In this document: positions 1 through 8,556 of the stretch, in pieces
Layout: the number at the start of each line of letters is the position of its first letter
Position numbering within the stretch: the stretch's first letter is position 1
Source: Fen-999 sp041480065
GTDB lineage: Bacteria > Pseudomonadota > Gammaproteobacteria > Burkholderiales > Rhodocyclaceae
Length of the DNA stretch: 64,000 bases
Assembly (NCBI GenBank): GCA_041480065.1
Contig: JBGOZF010000018.1
Span: 1 to 64,000 of the forward strand
Direction: 5' to 3'
Program-made: the position numbers and the translations under genes
The notes under the pieces: model-generated
The model's input: only the letters and a program-made list of their open reading frames with translations
Databases searched by the model: none
What the model was told of the DNA's origin: nothing

Positions 1-7
1 TCAGGCG

Positions 8-1420
8 GTGGCCGACGTCGTCAATTTCCTGTCGATCTGGTATCCCGTCGAAATCATCAACAAGACCGAAGCCGCGCTTGCCATCACCGGCGAGTGGCTG
101 AAGCGCATCGACGGCTTCCACGACCACGACGACTTCAGCAACCTCGTGCGCGATTTCCTGCTCTACGTGCAGAGCAGCGGCGAGCGTTCGCGGGTCTCCG
201 ACCAGATCGCCTATTTCTTCTCCGGCTTCATGCCGACCTACGGCGCGGCCTGCATCTTTATCGGCATGGTGGCCGACCGGCGGCCGTGGTCGGAAGTGCA
301 GGCCTTCATGCACACGCTGAGCTACGGCGGGGCGAAGCGCTACGTCCAGACTTTCGATTGGGCCGGCGGCAAGCAGAAAGCGCAGGCGGAAGTCGACGCA
401 TGGCTGAACATCCTCAAGGAACAGGTGCGAACGCTCGACGCCGCCGTCGCCGATGCTCCGGTGCAACTGGCCTTTGCCCCGCCGGAGTCCCCGCCGACCG
501 TTACCGACGTGCCGGTGCGCGTGGTGCCGCCCGTCAGCGCCCCGGCAGCAGGCGGCGCTGCGGCCGAAGCGGCGGCGACAGAAAGCATCGCCGCACGCCT
601 GGGCATGATCTTGCTGCGAATCGGCGGCATCCTCTTGCTGCCGCTGTTGTTGAGCGGCGACACGCCGCAGCGCGACCAGTCGAAGACGCTGACCATCCCG
701 GAAGACAAGCCCGACGCCAGCGCGCAGACCAACACCACCAACAACGAGTGCCAGGCGCAGGTCGCGGACAACCAGAAGAACGGCGCCGACTGCGAGATGG
801 ACGGCTACATGCTCATGGAGCAGACGCTCCAGTACAAGCGTCTGGTCAATCCGCCCAAGGGCAAGGGACTGGATGGGCTGTTCGAGAAGCTGGCACCGAA
901 CGGCATGCCCGATCCGATGCCGCAGATGGTCGCAAAGCCCAAGCCGGGGAAGCTCATCTTCCTGCCGCCCGAATCGAAGCCGCCGAAGCCGGCTTACGAC
1001 TTCACGGCCAGCGCCGAGAAACGGGCCGCTATCGGCACTTATCCGAAGTTCGTGGTCTTCGAGGCGAAACACATCTCCAAACAGTTCGGGGAGAATGACG
1101 GCAAGGGGATTACGCAGGAGGCGAAAAATCGCTTGGGGCGCACTTGCGATGGGGCGCAAATGAGCGAACCGTGGACCGATAAACGGATTCCCCGAGCGTT
1201 GGAGCGGGGCTACCCCGACGATGCCGCTAAACGGACGCAAATCGGCCTCTCGATAGACAAGGCTGGATACGCTCGTTGGATTTTTGTCTGCCTACCCGGT
1301 CCGACTGGCGACACTCAGGTTACGCGACTCTACGTTCTTATTGATGTAATCGGGGCCGCGATGGACTTGGATAGCATCCCGGCGAAGGCCCGCAAACTGC
1401 CTAGCGGTGGCAATCTGTAG
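8..1420 (+). CDS. candidate secreted nuclease effector (PoNe-like), start uncertain at window edge
   Basis: The predicted protein has 470 aa from a GTG codon, but the frame stays open to the window edge, so the true start may lie upstream. The N-terminal ~150 residues are unrecognised. A hydrophobic stretch at about 198-217 could span a membrane. A proline/alanine-rich linker follows, and the C-terminal domain (about 340-460) carries the segment FVVFEAKH with an E-x-K signature (E352, K354), as in PD-(D/E)xK nucleases. The next gene resembles PoNi immunity proteins, so I infer a DNase toxin of the PoNe type, probably delivered by a type VI or similar secretion system. No VgrG, PAAR or Rhs part is visible. 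From about position 1080 the DNA is less GC-rich than before, which fits an exchanged toxin tip. The family assignment rests on the neighbour plus the E-x-K motif. Confidence 0.5.
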   Translation: MADVVNFLSIWYPVEIINKTEAALAITGEWLKRIDGFHDHDDFSNLVRDFLLYVQSSGERSRVSDQIAYFFSGFMPTYGAACIFIGMVADRRPWSEVQAFMHTLSYGGAKRYVQTFDWAGGKQKAQAEVDAWLNILKEQVRTLDAAVADAPVQLAFAPPESPPTVTDVPVRVVPPVSAPAAGGAAAEAAATESIAARLGMILLRIGGILLLPLLLSGDTPQRDQSKTLTIPEDKPDASAQTNTTNNECQAQVADNQKNGADCEMDGYMLMEQTLQYKRLVNPPKGKGLDGLFEKLAPNGMPDPMPQMVAKPKPGKLIFLPPESKPPKPAYDFTASAEKRAAIGTYPKFVVFEAKHISKQFGENDGKGITQEAKNRLGRTCDGAQMSEPWTDKRIPRALERGYPDDAAKRTQIGLSIDKAGYARWIFVCLPGPTGDTQVTRLYVLIDVIGAAMDLDSIPAKARKLPSGGNL

Positions 1421-1429
1421 GAGCAAGCA

Positions 1430-2422
1430 ATGGTATTTCGAGATGAACGCAGGCAGAAGTTCCTTGACGAGCGTCGGTACGCTGAGTCAGTCAATGAATT
1501 GGAAATGAGAATTGCAATTCGGGAGAAGTCGCTTGCGGAAGAAGCGTTGACCGAACGGGCGATTTCTTCCTTTCATTGGCACATTGCATCAGTCAAGCTC
1601 GAACTTCTCCTGTTGCACTACACCGCCGGTCGTCCATTGGCCGAACTCCGCGATCAACTGCCAGCCGTCATTTCGGCCTTTGATGCCTATATTGTGGTGG
1701 AGCGGATTCCCAGAAAGCAGTCCCCGCCCAGAAACGAAGCGGAGACCCTCGAAATCACCCAACTCGAGGCCTACGTCTACGTCATGTGGCTGCTGGCGCT
1801 ATGCCGCTTGCTCGGCCACGAGCGACTGATTCCCAAAGTCATGGCCTGGCTCGACCGCAACGCCGAATTCAACAGGGGCCGCGATACGATCTTTGAACGC
1901 GTCGTCGAAAAGCTCACCGGCACCATGCAAGACCCTGGCCGCTACTCGCTCCACATCGACGCCTATCGCCCTCTGGGCCGCGCTATCCTGGCCGAAGACC
2001 CCGCCGACCGCCCCGCCCTCGTCAAGGAGTTTGTCGAGAACTGGTACAAGCACATGAAGGACTGCTACTGGCAAGGCACCCACACGGATAAGGAAGGTTC
2101 TTCCTACTTCGGCTACTGGTGCCTGGAAGCGGCCTTGGTGACCTTCCTTTGGGACATCGACGACACGAGCTATCGCGACCATCTCGTCTATCCGAAAGAC
2201 CTTGTGGCCTACGCCCGCGAGAACTTCCCGTTACGCGATCCGTCCGCCCCAAGCAGTGACGCCCGCCTGCGCTGCCCCGCTGGCCAGCCGTGTCCGAAGG
2301 CCGGCTATTGGCTCACCCCCGCCAAGTCCGACTCCCGCCACCGCTTCAAAGCCGGCGAAGTCATGCCCTCCTTCGGCGGCGACTACGGCGAAACGATCTG
2401 GCAGTGGGACGAAGGGCAATGA
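1430..2422 (+). CDS. PoNi-like immunity protein (DUF1910/DUF1911 type)
   Basis: The protein has 330 aa and starts 9 bases after the effector gene. The centre and C-terminal half carry the DUF1911-like pattern: the GYWCLEAALV segment, then IDD, then the YPKDLVAYAR segment. Proteins of this kind bind and neutralise PD-(D/E)xK effector nucleases in the producing cell. The tail has a further recognisable motif, AGQPCP followed by GYW, F-K-x-G, MP and IWQW, which I recall from immunity-type proteins next to polymorphic toxins. The first ~100 codons are less GC-rich than the rest of the window, as is the toxin tip before it, so toxin tip and immunity gene may have moved together. Its stop codon overlaps the next start (ATGA). 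Confidence 0.72.
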   Translation: MVFRDERRQKFLDERRYAESVNELEMRIAIREKSLAEEALTERAISSFHWHIASVKLELLLLHYTAGRPLAELRDQLPAVISAFDAYIVVERIPRKQSPPRNEAETLEITQLEAYVYVMWLLALCRLLGHERLIPKVMAWLDRNAEFNRGRDTIFERVVEKLTGTMQDPGRYSLHIDAYRPLGRAILAEDPADRPALVKEFVENWYKHMKDCYWQGTHTDKEGSSYFGYWCLEAALVTFLWDIDDTSYRDHLVYPKDLVAYARENFPLRDPSAPSSDARLRCPAGQPCPKAGYWLTPAKSDSRHRFKAGEVMPSFGGDYGETIWQWDEGQ

Positions 2423-2736
2423 CACCCGGCCGGTCGGTAAGCAACGAACAACCCCAGGCGTTCGGCCGTGGCGATATCAGCTTGCTCGATGCAGATGGCC
2501 GCGTCATCTGCACCGAACTGCCGCGGCTGCACACCGTGGGCATTGCCGACCTTGCGCAAGTGGTCGATCACCGCATCAACGCGATCATGGATTCCATCGC
2601 GCACTATGTCCGTTTCCGCAGCGGCGGCGAGCTTTACTACGTCTTCAATGGGCGCGGCCAACTGGTCGAACTCTCGGCGAAGGCGCTGCTGTTCACCATC
2701 TCGTCCAAGGGCGACTATCTCTTCCGCCAGCTATAG
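2419..2736 (+). CDS. small unknown protein coupled to the immunity gene
   Basis: The 105-aa product starts at the ATG that overlaps the immunity gene's TGA (ATGA), which argues for translational coupling; longer in-frame starts would run inside the upstream gene. I do not recognise the family. It has no signal peptide or membrane segment. The second half alternates hydrophobic and charged residues (HYVRFRSGGELYYVFNGRGQ), which suggests a small beta-rich fold. Its position between an immunity gene and an XRE-type regulator suggests it is part of the toxin module, either as an accessory immunity factor or as partner of the regulator. Both ideas are inference. Confidence 0.6.
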   Translation: MTPGRSVSNEQPQAFGRGDISLLDADGRVICTELPRLHTVGIADLAQVVDHRINAIMDSIAHYVRFRSGGELYYVFNGRGQLVELSAKALLFTISSKGDYLFRQL

Positions 2737-2779
2737 CCGCAGACCTCAACCGATCCGCCCAGGCAGTCAACCGACTCTC

Positions 2780-3028
2780 ATGAAAAAGAAACTCGACCTC
2801 ACCCAGCTGCGCGACCTGCGCAAACGGCACCGCCTCAACCAAAGCGATTTCTGGTCTCGCTTCGGCGTCACTCAAAGCGGCGGCTCGCGCTACGAGTCCG
2901 GCCGCGCGGTTCCCAAACCCTTGGCGCTGCTGATCCATTTCTGGCACTCGGGCAAGATCGCCGACGACGATCTCGCCCTGGCCGCCAAAGCGCTCGGCTG
3001 GCCCAGGCGCAAGGCTCCCGCCAAGTAG
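2780..3028 (+). CDS. XRE-type helix-turn-helix regulator
   Basis: The 82-aa protein starts at ATG 43 bases after the preceding stop. Nearly all of it is one helix-turn-helix: helix 1-2 around RDLRKRHRLNQSDFWSRFGV, then the recognition helix TQSGGSRYESGR and a short C-terminal helical part. This matches small Cro/CI-like DNA-binding proteins. It closes the toxin-immunity group and may control it. The next gene is on the other strand and ends 67 bases downstream. Confidence 0.75.
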   Translation: MKKKLDLTQLRDLRKRHRLNQSDFWSRFGVTQSGGSRYESGRAVPKPLALLIHFWHSGKIADDDLALAAKALGWPRRKAPAK

Positions 3029-3095
3029 CCCGTGTGCCGGCCGATCCCGAGCCAGCCTGAGAGATTAGCCTGACTAGCCTGAACCCGCGTTCGCA

Positions 3096-3884
3096 TCAAC
3101 CGGGATCGGGCACGAAACCGCCCGGGAACGGTCGTGGACTGCGCGGACCGGGAATCACGCCTTGCGCCACCAGATTGGCATAGGAATCGTAATACACGGT
3201 CACCACTTCGGCCGGCTGGTCGCTGGCGCGACGAAAGTCGGTGTATTGCGTTGACGAAGCCACGCGTTCGCCATGCCCCGTGCCCAGGCGCTCCTCCAGG
3301 GCCGAGCGGGCATGTTCGCTCCTGTCGCTGGACGCCTTCGAGTCCATTGGTTTGGACGCCGGTGCCGGCGCTTCTGCCGCTGCGCCGGCGGACGATTCGT
3401 AATCAAGAATCCGCGGCGGCATCCTGCGGACGACTCCGGGCTCCGCGTATTCGCGATAGACCGCGACGCCGATCACACCCACGTTGTTCGGACGGCCGGT
3501 GCGCGCGGCGTAGGAATCCGGCAGGGCGGTGAAGTGGAAGGCCGCGACATCTTCCATGCTCTTGCGCCAACCGATGATTTCGGCCCGCTGCCCGGCGTCG
3601 AGAACGTATCCCGACTGATTGCCGGCCGCCGTCTCGCCGGTGATGGCGTTGACGCCATCCACCGACAGCACCGCCAACACGCGGCCACCGCTGCGGTTCT
3701 TCAGTTGCACGGCGTAGCGGTCGCCTGGCCGGCCGGCGACATAGAGGCGTCCGTCGTGGCGCCAGGTTTGCAGCCGTTCGCCGGTGCTGCGGTTGACGAT
3801 GGAAAGGTCCGCCACCGTTCCTGCGCCGGCAGCGCCCGCGCAAGTGGCCAGCACAACGGCAACAAGGGAATGCAGTCTGCTCAT
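3096..3884 (-). CDS. secreted protein of the ECF sigma operon, function unknown
   Basis: The product has 262 aa from an ATG with a GAGGAG ribosome site six bases upstream; a longer frame to 3920 lacks such a site. An N-terminal signal peptide is clear (MSRLHSLVAVVLATCAGAAGAG), so the protein should be periplasmic or exported. The first ~130 mature residues look like a beta-rich domain (LSIVNRSTGERL, LYVAGRPGDRYAVQL); a disordered alanine/proline/serine linker and a proline-rich tail follow. It is the third gene after an ECF sigma factor and a membrane anti-sigma candidate, so it may act in the envelope signal they sense or be their target. I do not recognise the family. Confidence 0.65.
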   Translation of the reverse strand: MSRLHSLVAVVLATCAGAAGAGTVADLSIVNRSTGERLQTWRHDGRLYVAGRPGDRYAVQLKNRSGGRVLAVLSVDGVNAITGETAAGNQSGYVLDAGQRAEIIGWRKSMEDVAAFHFTALPDSYAARTGRPNNVGVIGVAVYREYAEPGVVRRMPPRILDYESSAGAAAEAPAPASKPMDSKASSDRSEHARSALEERLGTGHGERVASSTQYTDFRRASDQPAEVVTVYYDSYANLVAQGVIPGPRSPRPFPGGFVPDPG

Positions 3885-3943
3885 GAGAGTCTCCTCGAAG
3901 AAGGGCTTGCACTCCTTCAAACGGGGAGACTTCGAGATTGGGG

Positions 3944-4747
3944 TTACGGCGCCTTCAGATCGTCCGGCAGCCGGTAGTCGGGATAGGCCAGGCGGAACGC
4001 CGCCAGTTGCGACACCGCCTCGCGCTCGCGGCCCTCGCGCTTAAGACGACGAATGTCCTCGATCCATTCGTCCGGCGCCTGGACCGCTTTGTCCGCCGCA
4101 GCGCTCTCCCGACGCGGCGCCGACATCACTGCACGCAGGCGCTCCGGCATTGCGGCAGCCCCGGCGGGCGCCGGCGCGACTTGGACAGATTTCGCTTCCG
4201 GCGCGGCCTTCTGCATGACCGCCGGCGGCGGCGCCGATGCTGCTGCCGGGACTTCGTTCTGCCGGGATTCGAGCGCCGAGTTCGGCTGTGTCGCCGGCTG
4301 CGGCACCGGCGCCGCTTCTTCAAGCACGGCCGCCGGTGCCGCGGCTGCAGGCGCCTGCTCAGACCGCCTCGATTCGACCTTCGCCTTGGCGTCGGCCGGC
4401 GCTGCCGGTTTGGCAACGGGTTCCGCCGACGCTTGCGCCTGTTCGGGCGCCGGGACCGCTGCCGGCGCCGCTGCCGGCGCCGCGGCCGGCAGCGGCTCGT
4501 GCTGCTCGCGTTCCACCATGAGCGTCAGCGAGACGGTCAGTACGATGGTCGCCAGGATGCCGACCGGCGCCAGCGCTCGCCGCCACCAGGGCGCGCTTCG
4601 GCTGGGCGGCCGCAACGCCGCCTCGCGGCGCGCCGCGGCAAGGATGCGCGCGTCGAGCGCCGCCGGCGGCTCGCCGGTGGCGGTGCGACGGTAGGCACGC
4701 GACAGTGTTTCGTCGCGCAGGCCCTTGTCGTCCCGTTCGTCACTCAT
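3944..4747 (-). CDS. membrane protein, candidate anti-sigma factor
   Basis: The protein has 267 aa from the ATG that overlaps the sigma-factor stop (ATGA); another ATG lies two codons upstream. A cytoplasmic ~55-residue N-terminus rich in charged residues is followed by one membrane segment at about 57-77 and a long periplasmic alanine/proline/glutamate-rich region. A short folded C-terminus ends in RLAYPDYRLPDDL. This topology and coupling are typical of anti-sigma factors that hold an ECF sigma factor at the membrane. The zinc-binding HxxxCxxC motif of the ZAS class is absent, so it would belong to a different subclass. Function is inferred from context. Confidence 0.6.
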   Translation of the reverse strand: MSDERDDKGLRDETLSRAYRRTATGEPPAALDARILAAARREAALRPPSRSAPWWRRALAPVGILATIVLTVSLTLMVEREQHEPLPAAAPAAAPAAVPAPEQAQASAEPVAKPAAPADAKAKVESRRSEQAPAAAAPAAVLEEAAPVPQPATQPNSALESRQNEVPAAASAPPPAVMQKAAPEAKSVQVAPAPAGAAAMPERLRAVMSAPRRESAAADKAVQAPDEWIEDIRRLKREGREREAVSQLAAFRLAYPDYRLPDDLKAP

Positions 4748-5331
4748 CGCCACTCCTTCAGTTCGGCACGCAGCTTGGCCAGGGCATAACGCAGCCGGCT
4801 TTTCGCCGTCTCGCGGCTGGTCCCGGTCGTCGCCGCGATTTCCTCCAAGGTCATCTCACCCTCTTGCACCAGCAGGAAGGTTTCCCGCTGCGCCGCCGGC
4901 AGTCCGGCGATCGCCTCGGTCATGCGCTCGGCCAGATCGCGGCGTTCGAGCAGACGCTCGGGCGTGTCGTGTGCAGGCGCCGCCAGTTCCGGCCGCTCGT
5001 CCGACGGTGGATCGTCGCCGTCGTCGGCATAGCTCGACAGCATCTCGGTCGCTTGTCGCCCGCTTGCCCGCCAGTGATCGATCAAGCGGTTGTGGGCGAT
5101 GCGAAAGAGCCAGGTCGAAAACTTCGCCGCCACTTCGTAGTGACTGCGGGCACCGACCACCTTGAGCCAGATGTCCTGGTAGAGCTCCTCGGCCAGGCCA
5201 TTGTTGCCGCACTGGTGTGCGAGGTAGCGGAACAGGCGGCCACGCCAGCGACCGTATAGCTCCTCAAAGGCCGCGGCGTCGCCCGCCCGGTAGGCGAGCA
5301 TCAGGGCTTCGTCGCTGCGCTCGGGCTCCAT
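4744..5331 (-). CDS. ECF-family RNA polymerase sigma factor
   Basis: The protein has 195 aa, the usual size for ECF sigma factors. Region 2 is at about 10-80 (FEELYGRWRGRLFRYL, then AEELYQDIWLKV, then FSTWLFRIAHNRLIDHWR). Region 4 is at about 130-190 (LPAAQRETFLL, then MTLEEIAATTGTSRETAKSR). A spacer rich in acidic residues and proline lies between them. It directs RNA polymerase to a small regulon, usually for envelope or oxidative stress. It is the first gene of a three-gene minus-strand operon with its likely anti-sigma factor and a secreted protein. The inducing signal cannot be read from the sequence. Confidence 0.9.
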   Translation of the reverse strand: MEPERSDEALMLAYRAGDAAAFEELYGRWRGRLFRYLAHQCGNNGLAEELYQDIWLKVVGARSHYEVAAKFSTWLFRIAHNRLIDHWRASGRQATEMLSSYADDGDDPPSDERPELAAPAHDTPERLLERRDLAERMTEAIAGLPAAQRETFLLVQEGEMTLEEIAATTGTSRETAKSRLRYALAKLRAELKEWR

Positions 5332-5432
5332 GCGACCAGTCTACCCGGCCCCTCGGCCGTCGTGCCGATCGCGTAAACGGAGGCAGCGTCGATTCGGGGT
5401 CAAGGCTGCGGAACGGTAGGTCACGGTCCGAG

Positions 5433-7769
5433 TCAGGAAGCACTCGGCTCGCGGGCCAGGAATTCGATCAGCGCATCCTCGGGCAGCGGCTTGCTGTAGT
5501 AGTAACCCTGGATGAGATCGCAGCCGAGATACTTCAGGTAGGTCAGTTGCGCCTCGGTTTCGACACCCTCGGCCACCACTTCGAGGCCCAGGCTATGGGC
5601 AAGCGCAATGGTCGCCGAGCAGATGATGGCGTCGTTGTGATCGGTCTCGATGTCGCGCACGAACGAGCGGTCGAGCTTCAGCCGCTGAATGGGCAGCAAC
5701 TTGAGGTAGGCGAGCGAGGAGTAGCCGGTGCCGAAGTCGTCGATCGCCAGGGCGACGCCCAGATCGCGCAGGCGACGAAGAATGCCGATGGTGATGTCGG
5801 CGTTCTCCATCGCCGCCGATTCCGTGATTTCGAGTTCGAGGTCGCCGGGTTCCAGTCGATAGGCGGCAAGCAGTTCCTGCACGTGGTCGACGAGTTTCTC
5901 TTCACGCAATTGGCGGGCCGACAGGTTGACGGCCATCCGCAATCCCTGCCGGCCTTGACGGCCGAGCGTCCAGAGCTGGCGGCAGGCGGCATTGAGCACC
6001 CACCGCCCGAGAGGCTCGATGAGCCCGGTCTCCTCGGCCAGCGGAATGAACTTGGCCGGCGGCACCATGCCGCGGCTGGAATGCTGCCAGCGCACCAGCG
6101 CTTCGACGCCAACGACCCGTCCGCTCACGGCGTCGATCTGCGGCTGGTAATGCAGCAACAACTCGCCGCCATCGATCGCCTGCCGCAGCGAGCCTTCCAG
6201 TTCCACGCGCTCGGCTGCCGCTTCGTTCATGCTGGCGGCGAAGAACTGGTAGTTGTGCCGGCCACGCGACTTGGCGTGGTACATGGCGACGTCGGCGTTC
6301 TTCATCAAGGTGTCGGCATCCGCGCCATCGCTGGGGAAGACGGCGATGCCGATGCTCGGCGTCGCGTGAAGATCGCGGCCGTCGATGACGCATGGCTCGG
6401 TCAGGCGCTGCTGGATCTTCGAAGCCATGGCCGATACCACGCCAATCGGCGCGTCGCCGATATCGGTCATGACGACCACGAATTCATCGCCACCCAGGCG
6501 CGCCACGACGTCGCTCTCGCGCACGCAGGACTTCAGTCTCAGTGCTACCTCGATCAGCAAACGGTCGCCCACCGGATGCCCGAGCGTATCGTTGATCGCC
6601 TTGAAATGATCGAGATCGAGAAACATCACCGCCAGCGACCGGCTCTCCCGACGCACGCTGACAATCGCCTGAGTCAGGCGGTTGTGCAGGCTGAAGCGAT
6701 TGGGCAAGCCGGTCAGCGTGTCGTGGTGGGCAAGATGGTAGATGCGCTCCTCCGCCAGCTTGCGCTCAGAGATGTCGGTGAAGCTGCCGATGTGGTGGGT
6801 GATCTTGCCGGCCGAATCCTTGAGGGTCGAAATCGTGAGCCACTTCGGATAGCAGCTGCCATCCTTGCGCCGGTCCCAGATCTCACCTTCCCAGCCCCCC
6901 TTCTCTGCGATGTCCTGCCACATCGTCGCATAGCCGCGCGCCGGCATGCGCCCGGCCGACAGGATGCGCGGATTCTGTCCGCGCACGTCATCGATCTCGT
7001 AGCCCGTCAGGCGGGTGAACGAACGGTTGATGGAAACGATGCGATTGTCGGCATCGGTCACGACGATGGCTTCGCCGCTGAATTCGAAGACATTGGCCAG
7101 CAGCCGCAATCGGTCCTCGGCGCGATGCGCCTCGTCGACATCCAGCGCCGCGCCCATGATCCCGGCAGCAATTGCATCGGTTGCCGGCACATAGTGGAAG
7201 CGCAGCGCGAACCACCGGCTCTGGCCGTCACCGCAGCGCAAGCGCACTTCGCTGGCGAAGATCTGCTTCGGCGCCACCGCCAGCAAGCAACGGCCGATGT
7301 CTTCACGCAGTTTGGCGCCTTCGTCGGGATGCACCATCCGCTCGATGAACTCGTCGGCCGCCAGGCAGTAGCCAGCCATCTGCTCGGCGTTCGTCTTCAT
7401 CAATGCCAACATGCGATCGTCGAAGCCGAAACTGCTGGTGGCGACGTCGTACTCCCAATAGGCCATGCCTGCCATGTCCATGGCCTCGCCCAATTGGGCC
7501 TCGCTTACCCGCAGCCGTTCGTCATGGTATTGAAGGCTCCGATGTACAAGTCCGGCGACGGCGCTGGTATCGCGCAGGCGACGACGCAATACCCAGACAG
7601 TCGCCAGCAGGGCAATCATGACCGCGCTGATCAATGTCATCTGAAGAGTCCAGCCGGTCAGCACGTCACTGCGCGCCACGGCGAACACGCCGGCCGCGAC
7701 AAGCGCGACAACGATCGCCAAGACATACAGATTCGTCCGGTTGACGCCGGCAGGTCTGCCTGGATCCAC
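5433..7769 (-). CDS. membrane-bound PAS-GGDEF-EAL c-di-GMP enzyme
   Basis: The 778-aa protein starts at GTG. Two membrane segments lie near residues 13-33 and 42-62, followed by two PAS-like domains (about 85-215 and 220-340; the second contains VTDADNRIVSINRSFTRLTGY). A GGDEF domain has an intact GGDEF motif at 426-430 and an RESD inhibitory site at 417-420. The EAL domain begins near 520, with EAL at 556-558 and DDFGTGYSSLAYLK. Both catalytic halves look complete, so it may make and degrade c-di-GMP; the net direction is not predictable. It probably senses through the PAS domains and feeds the motility switch read by YcgR in this window. Confidence 0.92.
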   Translation of the reverse strand: MDPGRPAGVNRTNLYVLAIVVALVAAGVFAVARSDVLTGWTLQMTLISAVMIALLATVWVLRRRLRDTSAVAGLVHRSLQYHDERLRVSEAQLGEAMDMAGMAYWEYDVATSSFGFDDRMLALMKTNAEQMAGYCLAADEFIERMVHPDEGAKLREDIGRCLLAVAPKQIFASEVRLRCGDGQSRWFALRFHYVPATDAIAAGIMGAALDVDEAHRAEDRLRLLANVFEFSGEAIVVTDADNRIVSINRSFTRLTGYEIDDVRGQNPRILSAGRMPARGYATMWQDIAEKGGWEGEIWDRRKDGSCYPKWLTISTLKDSAGKITHHIGSFTDISERKLAEERIYHLAHHDTLTGLPNRFSLHNRLTQAIVSVRRESRSLAVMFLDLDHFKAINDTLGHPVGDRLLIEVALRLKSCVRESDVVARLGGDEFVVVMTDIGDAPIGVVSAMASKIQQRLTEPCVIDGRDLHATPSIGIAVFPSDGADADTLMKNADVAMYHAKSRGRHNYQFFAASMNEAAAERVELEGSLRQAIDGGELLLHYQPQIDAVSGRVVGVEALVRWQHSSRGMVPPAKFIPLAEETGLIEPLGRWVLNAACRQLWTLGRQGRQGLRMAVNLSARQLREEKLVDHVQELLAAYRLEPGDLELEITESAAMENADITIGILRRLRDLGVALAIDDFGTGYSSLAYLKLLPIQRLKLDRSFVRDIETDHNDAIICSATIALAHSLGLEVVAEGVETEAQLTYLKYLGCDLIQGYYYSKPLPEDALIEFLAREPSAS

Positions 7770-7830
7770 GATGAGGAGAGCACCTGAGGTCGGGACAGAG
7801 ACATTCTAAGGGTAACGCGAAGGCAACAAA

Positions 7831-7859
7831 CAACAACGGCGCCGAAGGCGCCGTTGTTG
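7831..7859 (-). terminator. strong hairpin terminator after the OmpA-domain gene
   Basis: Perfect 13-bp arms (7831-7843 and 7847-7859, CAACAACGGCGCC and its complement) enclose a GAA loop, with two further A:T pairs possible outside. On the minus strand the stem is followed by a short T-rich run (TTTGTTG). It lies 26 bases past the stop of the OmpA gene and before the GGDEF-EAL start, so it most likely separates the two transcripts. Confidence 0.85.
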
Positions 7860-7884
7860 TTGCAGCAATTGGCTTGTATGCCGA

Positions 7885-8556
7885 CTACTTGGCGATGCCT
7901 TGCACATCCACGACAACGCGCCGATCAGGTGCCAGGCACGCGATCAGTTTCTTGTGCGGCATCTTGTCCGGACAGTTCACGTTGGCCATGGACTGCGTGT
8001 TGGCAACACCGGTCGCCGTCAAAGAGGCCGCCTTGACGCCCTTGCTTTCCAGATAGGCCTTCACGGCTGCGGCGCGACGCTCGGACAGGGCTTGATTGCT
8101 CTTGGCCTTGCCGATGCGGTCGGTATGGCCCGTGATGGTGATGGAAGAGATGGTGCCGCAGGCACCGGCCTTGGCCACCACCGCGTCGAGCTGCTTCTTC
8201 GCGCTGGCGGTAAGATCAGCCTTGCCGAAGCCGAACGTGGCGTCGCTGGCCAGGCTTTCCGCAAAGTCGCATTTCTTCGGCGGCGGCGGTGCAACAGGAG
8301 CCGGCACCGGCACCGGTGCGGCAACAACTTTCGGCACATCGGGTCTCTTCACCAGATCAGGATCGCACTCGGCGATCGCCTTGGCCGGCGTCCAGCGGCT
8401 GGTCTGCCAGCAGAGGCCGTAACCGCTGCGAGCGGCAACACCGCGGGTATCGAACAGATAACCGTCGTTGTCCGGTACCTGGGCAACCGCGACGTTGGCG
8501 GACATACCGAGAACGGCGGCATAAAACATGCGAAGGGTGATGGTCTTGGTCTTCAT
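7885..8556 (-). CDS. OmpA-family outer-membrane/peptidoglycan-binding protein
   Basis: The 223-aa protein starts at an ATG ten bases after a GGAGG site; a longer frame upstream lacks one. It has a signal peptide (MKTKTITLRMFYAAVLGMSA and onward to VAQ), a short N-terminal region with the GLCWQTSRWTPAKA segment, a proline-rich hinge (about 75-100) and a C-terminal OmpA domain (about 105-220). That domain has the TGHTDRIG and LSERRAAAVKAYL motifs that bind diaminopimelate in peptidoglycan. A pair of cysteines (NCPDK, IACLAP) near the end may form a disulfide. There is no full beta-barrel, so it is probably periplasmic or lightly membrane-anchored. It is transcribed alone and ends at a strong terminator. 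Confidence 0.85.
   Translation of the reverse strand: MKTKTITLRMFYAAVLGMSANVAVAQVPDNDGYLFDTRGVAARSGYGLCWQTSRWTPAKAIAECDPDLVKRPDVPKVVAAPVPVPAPVAPPPPKKCDFAESLASDATFGFGKADLTASAKKQLDAVVAKAGACGTISSITITGHTDRIGKAKSNQALSERRAAAVKAYLESKGVKAASLTATGVANTQSMANVNCPDKMPHKKLIACLAPDRRVVVDVQGIAK

Noticed and set aside
5217..7787. 856-codon open frame on the plus strand
   Set aside because: It is antisense to the PAS-GGDEF-EAL gene, whose domains and motifs are unambiguous; high GC content creates such open frames.
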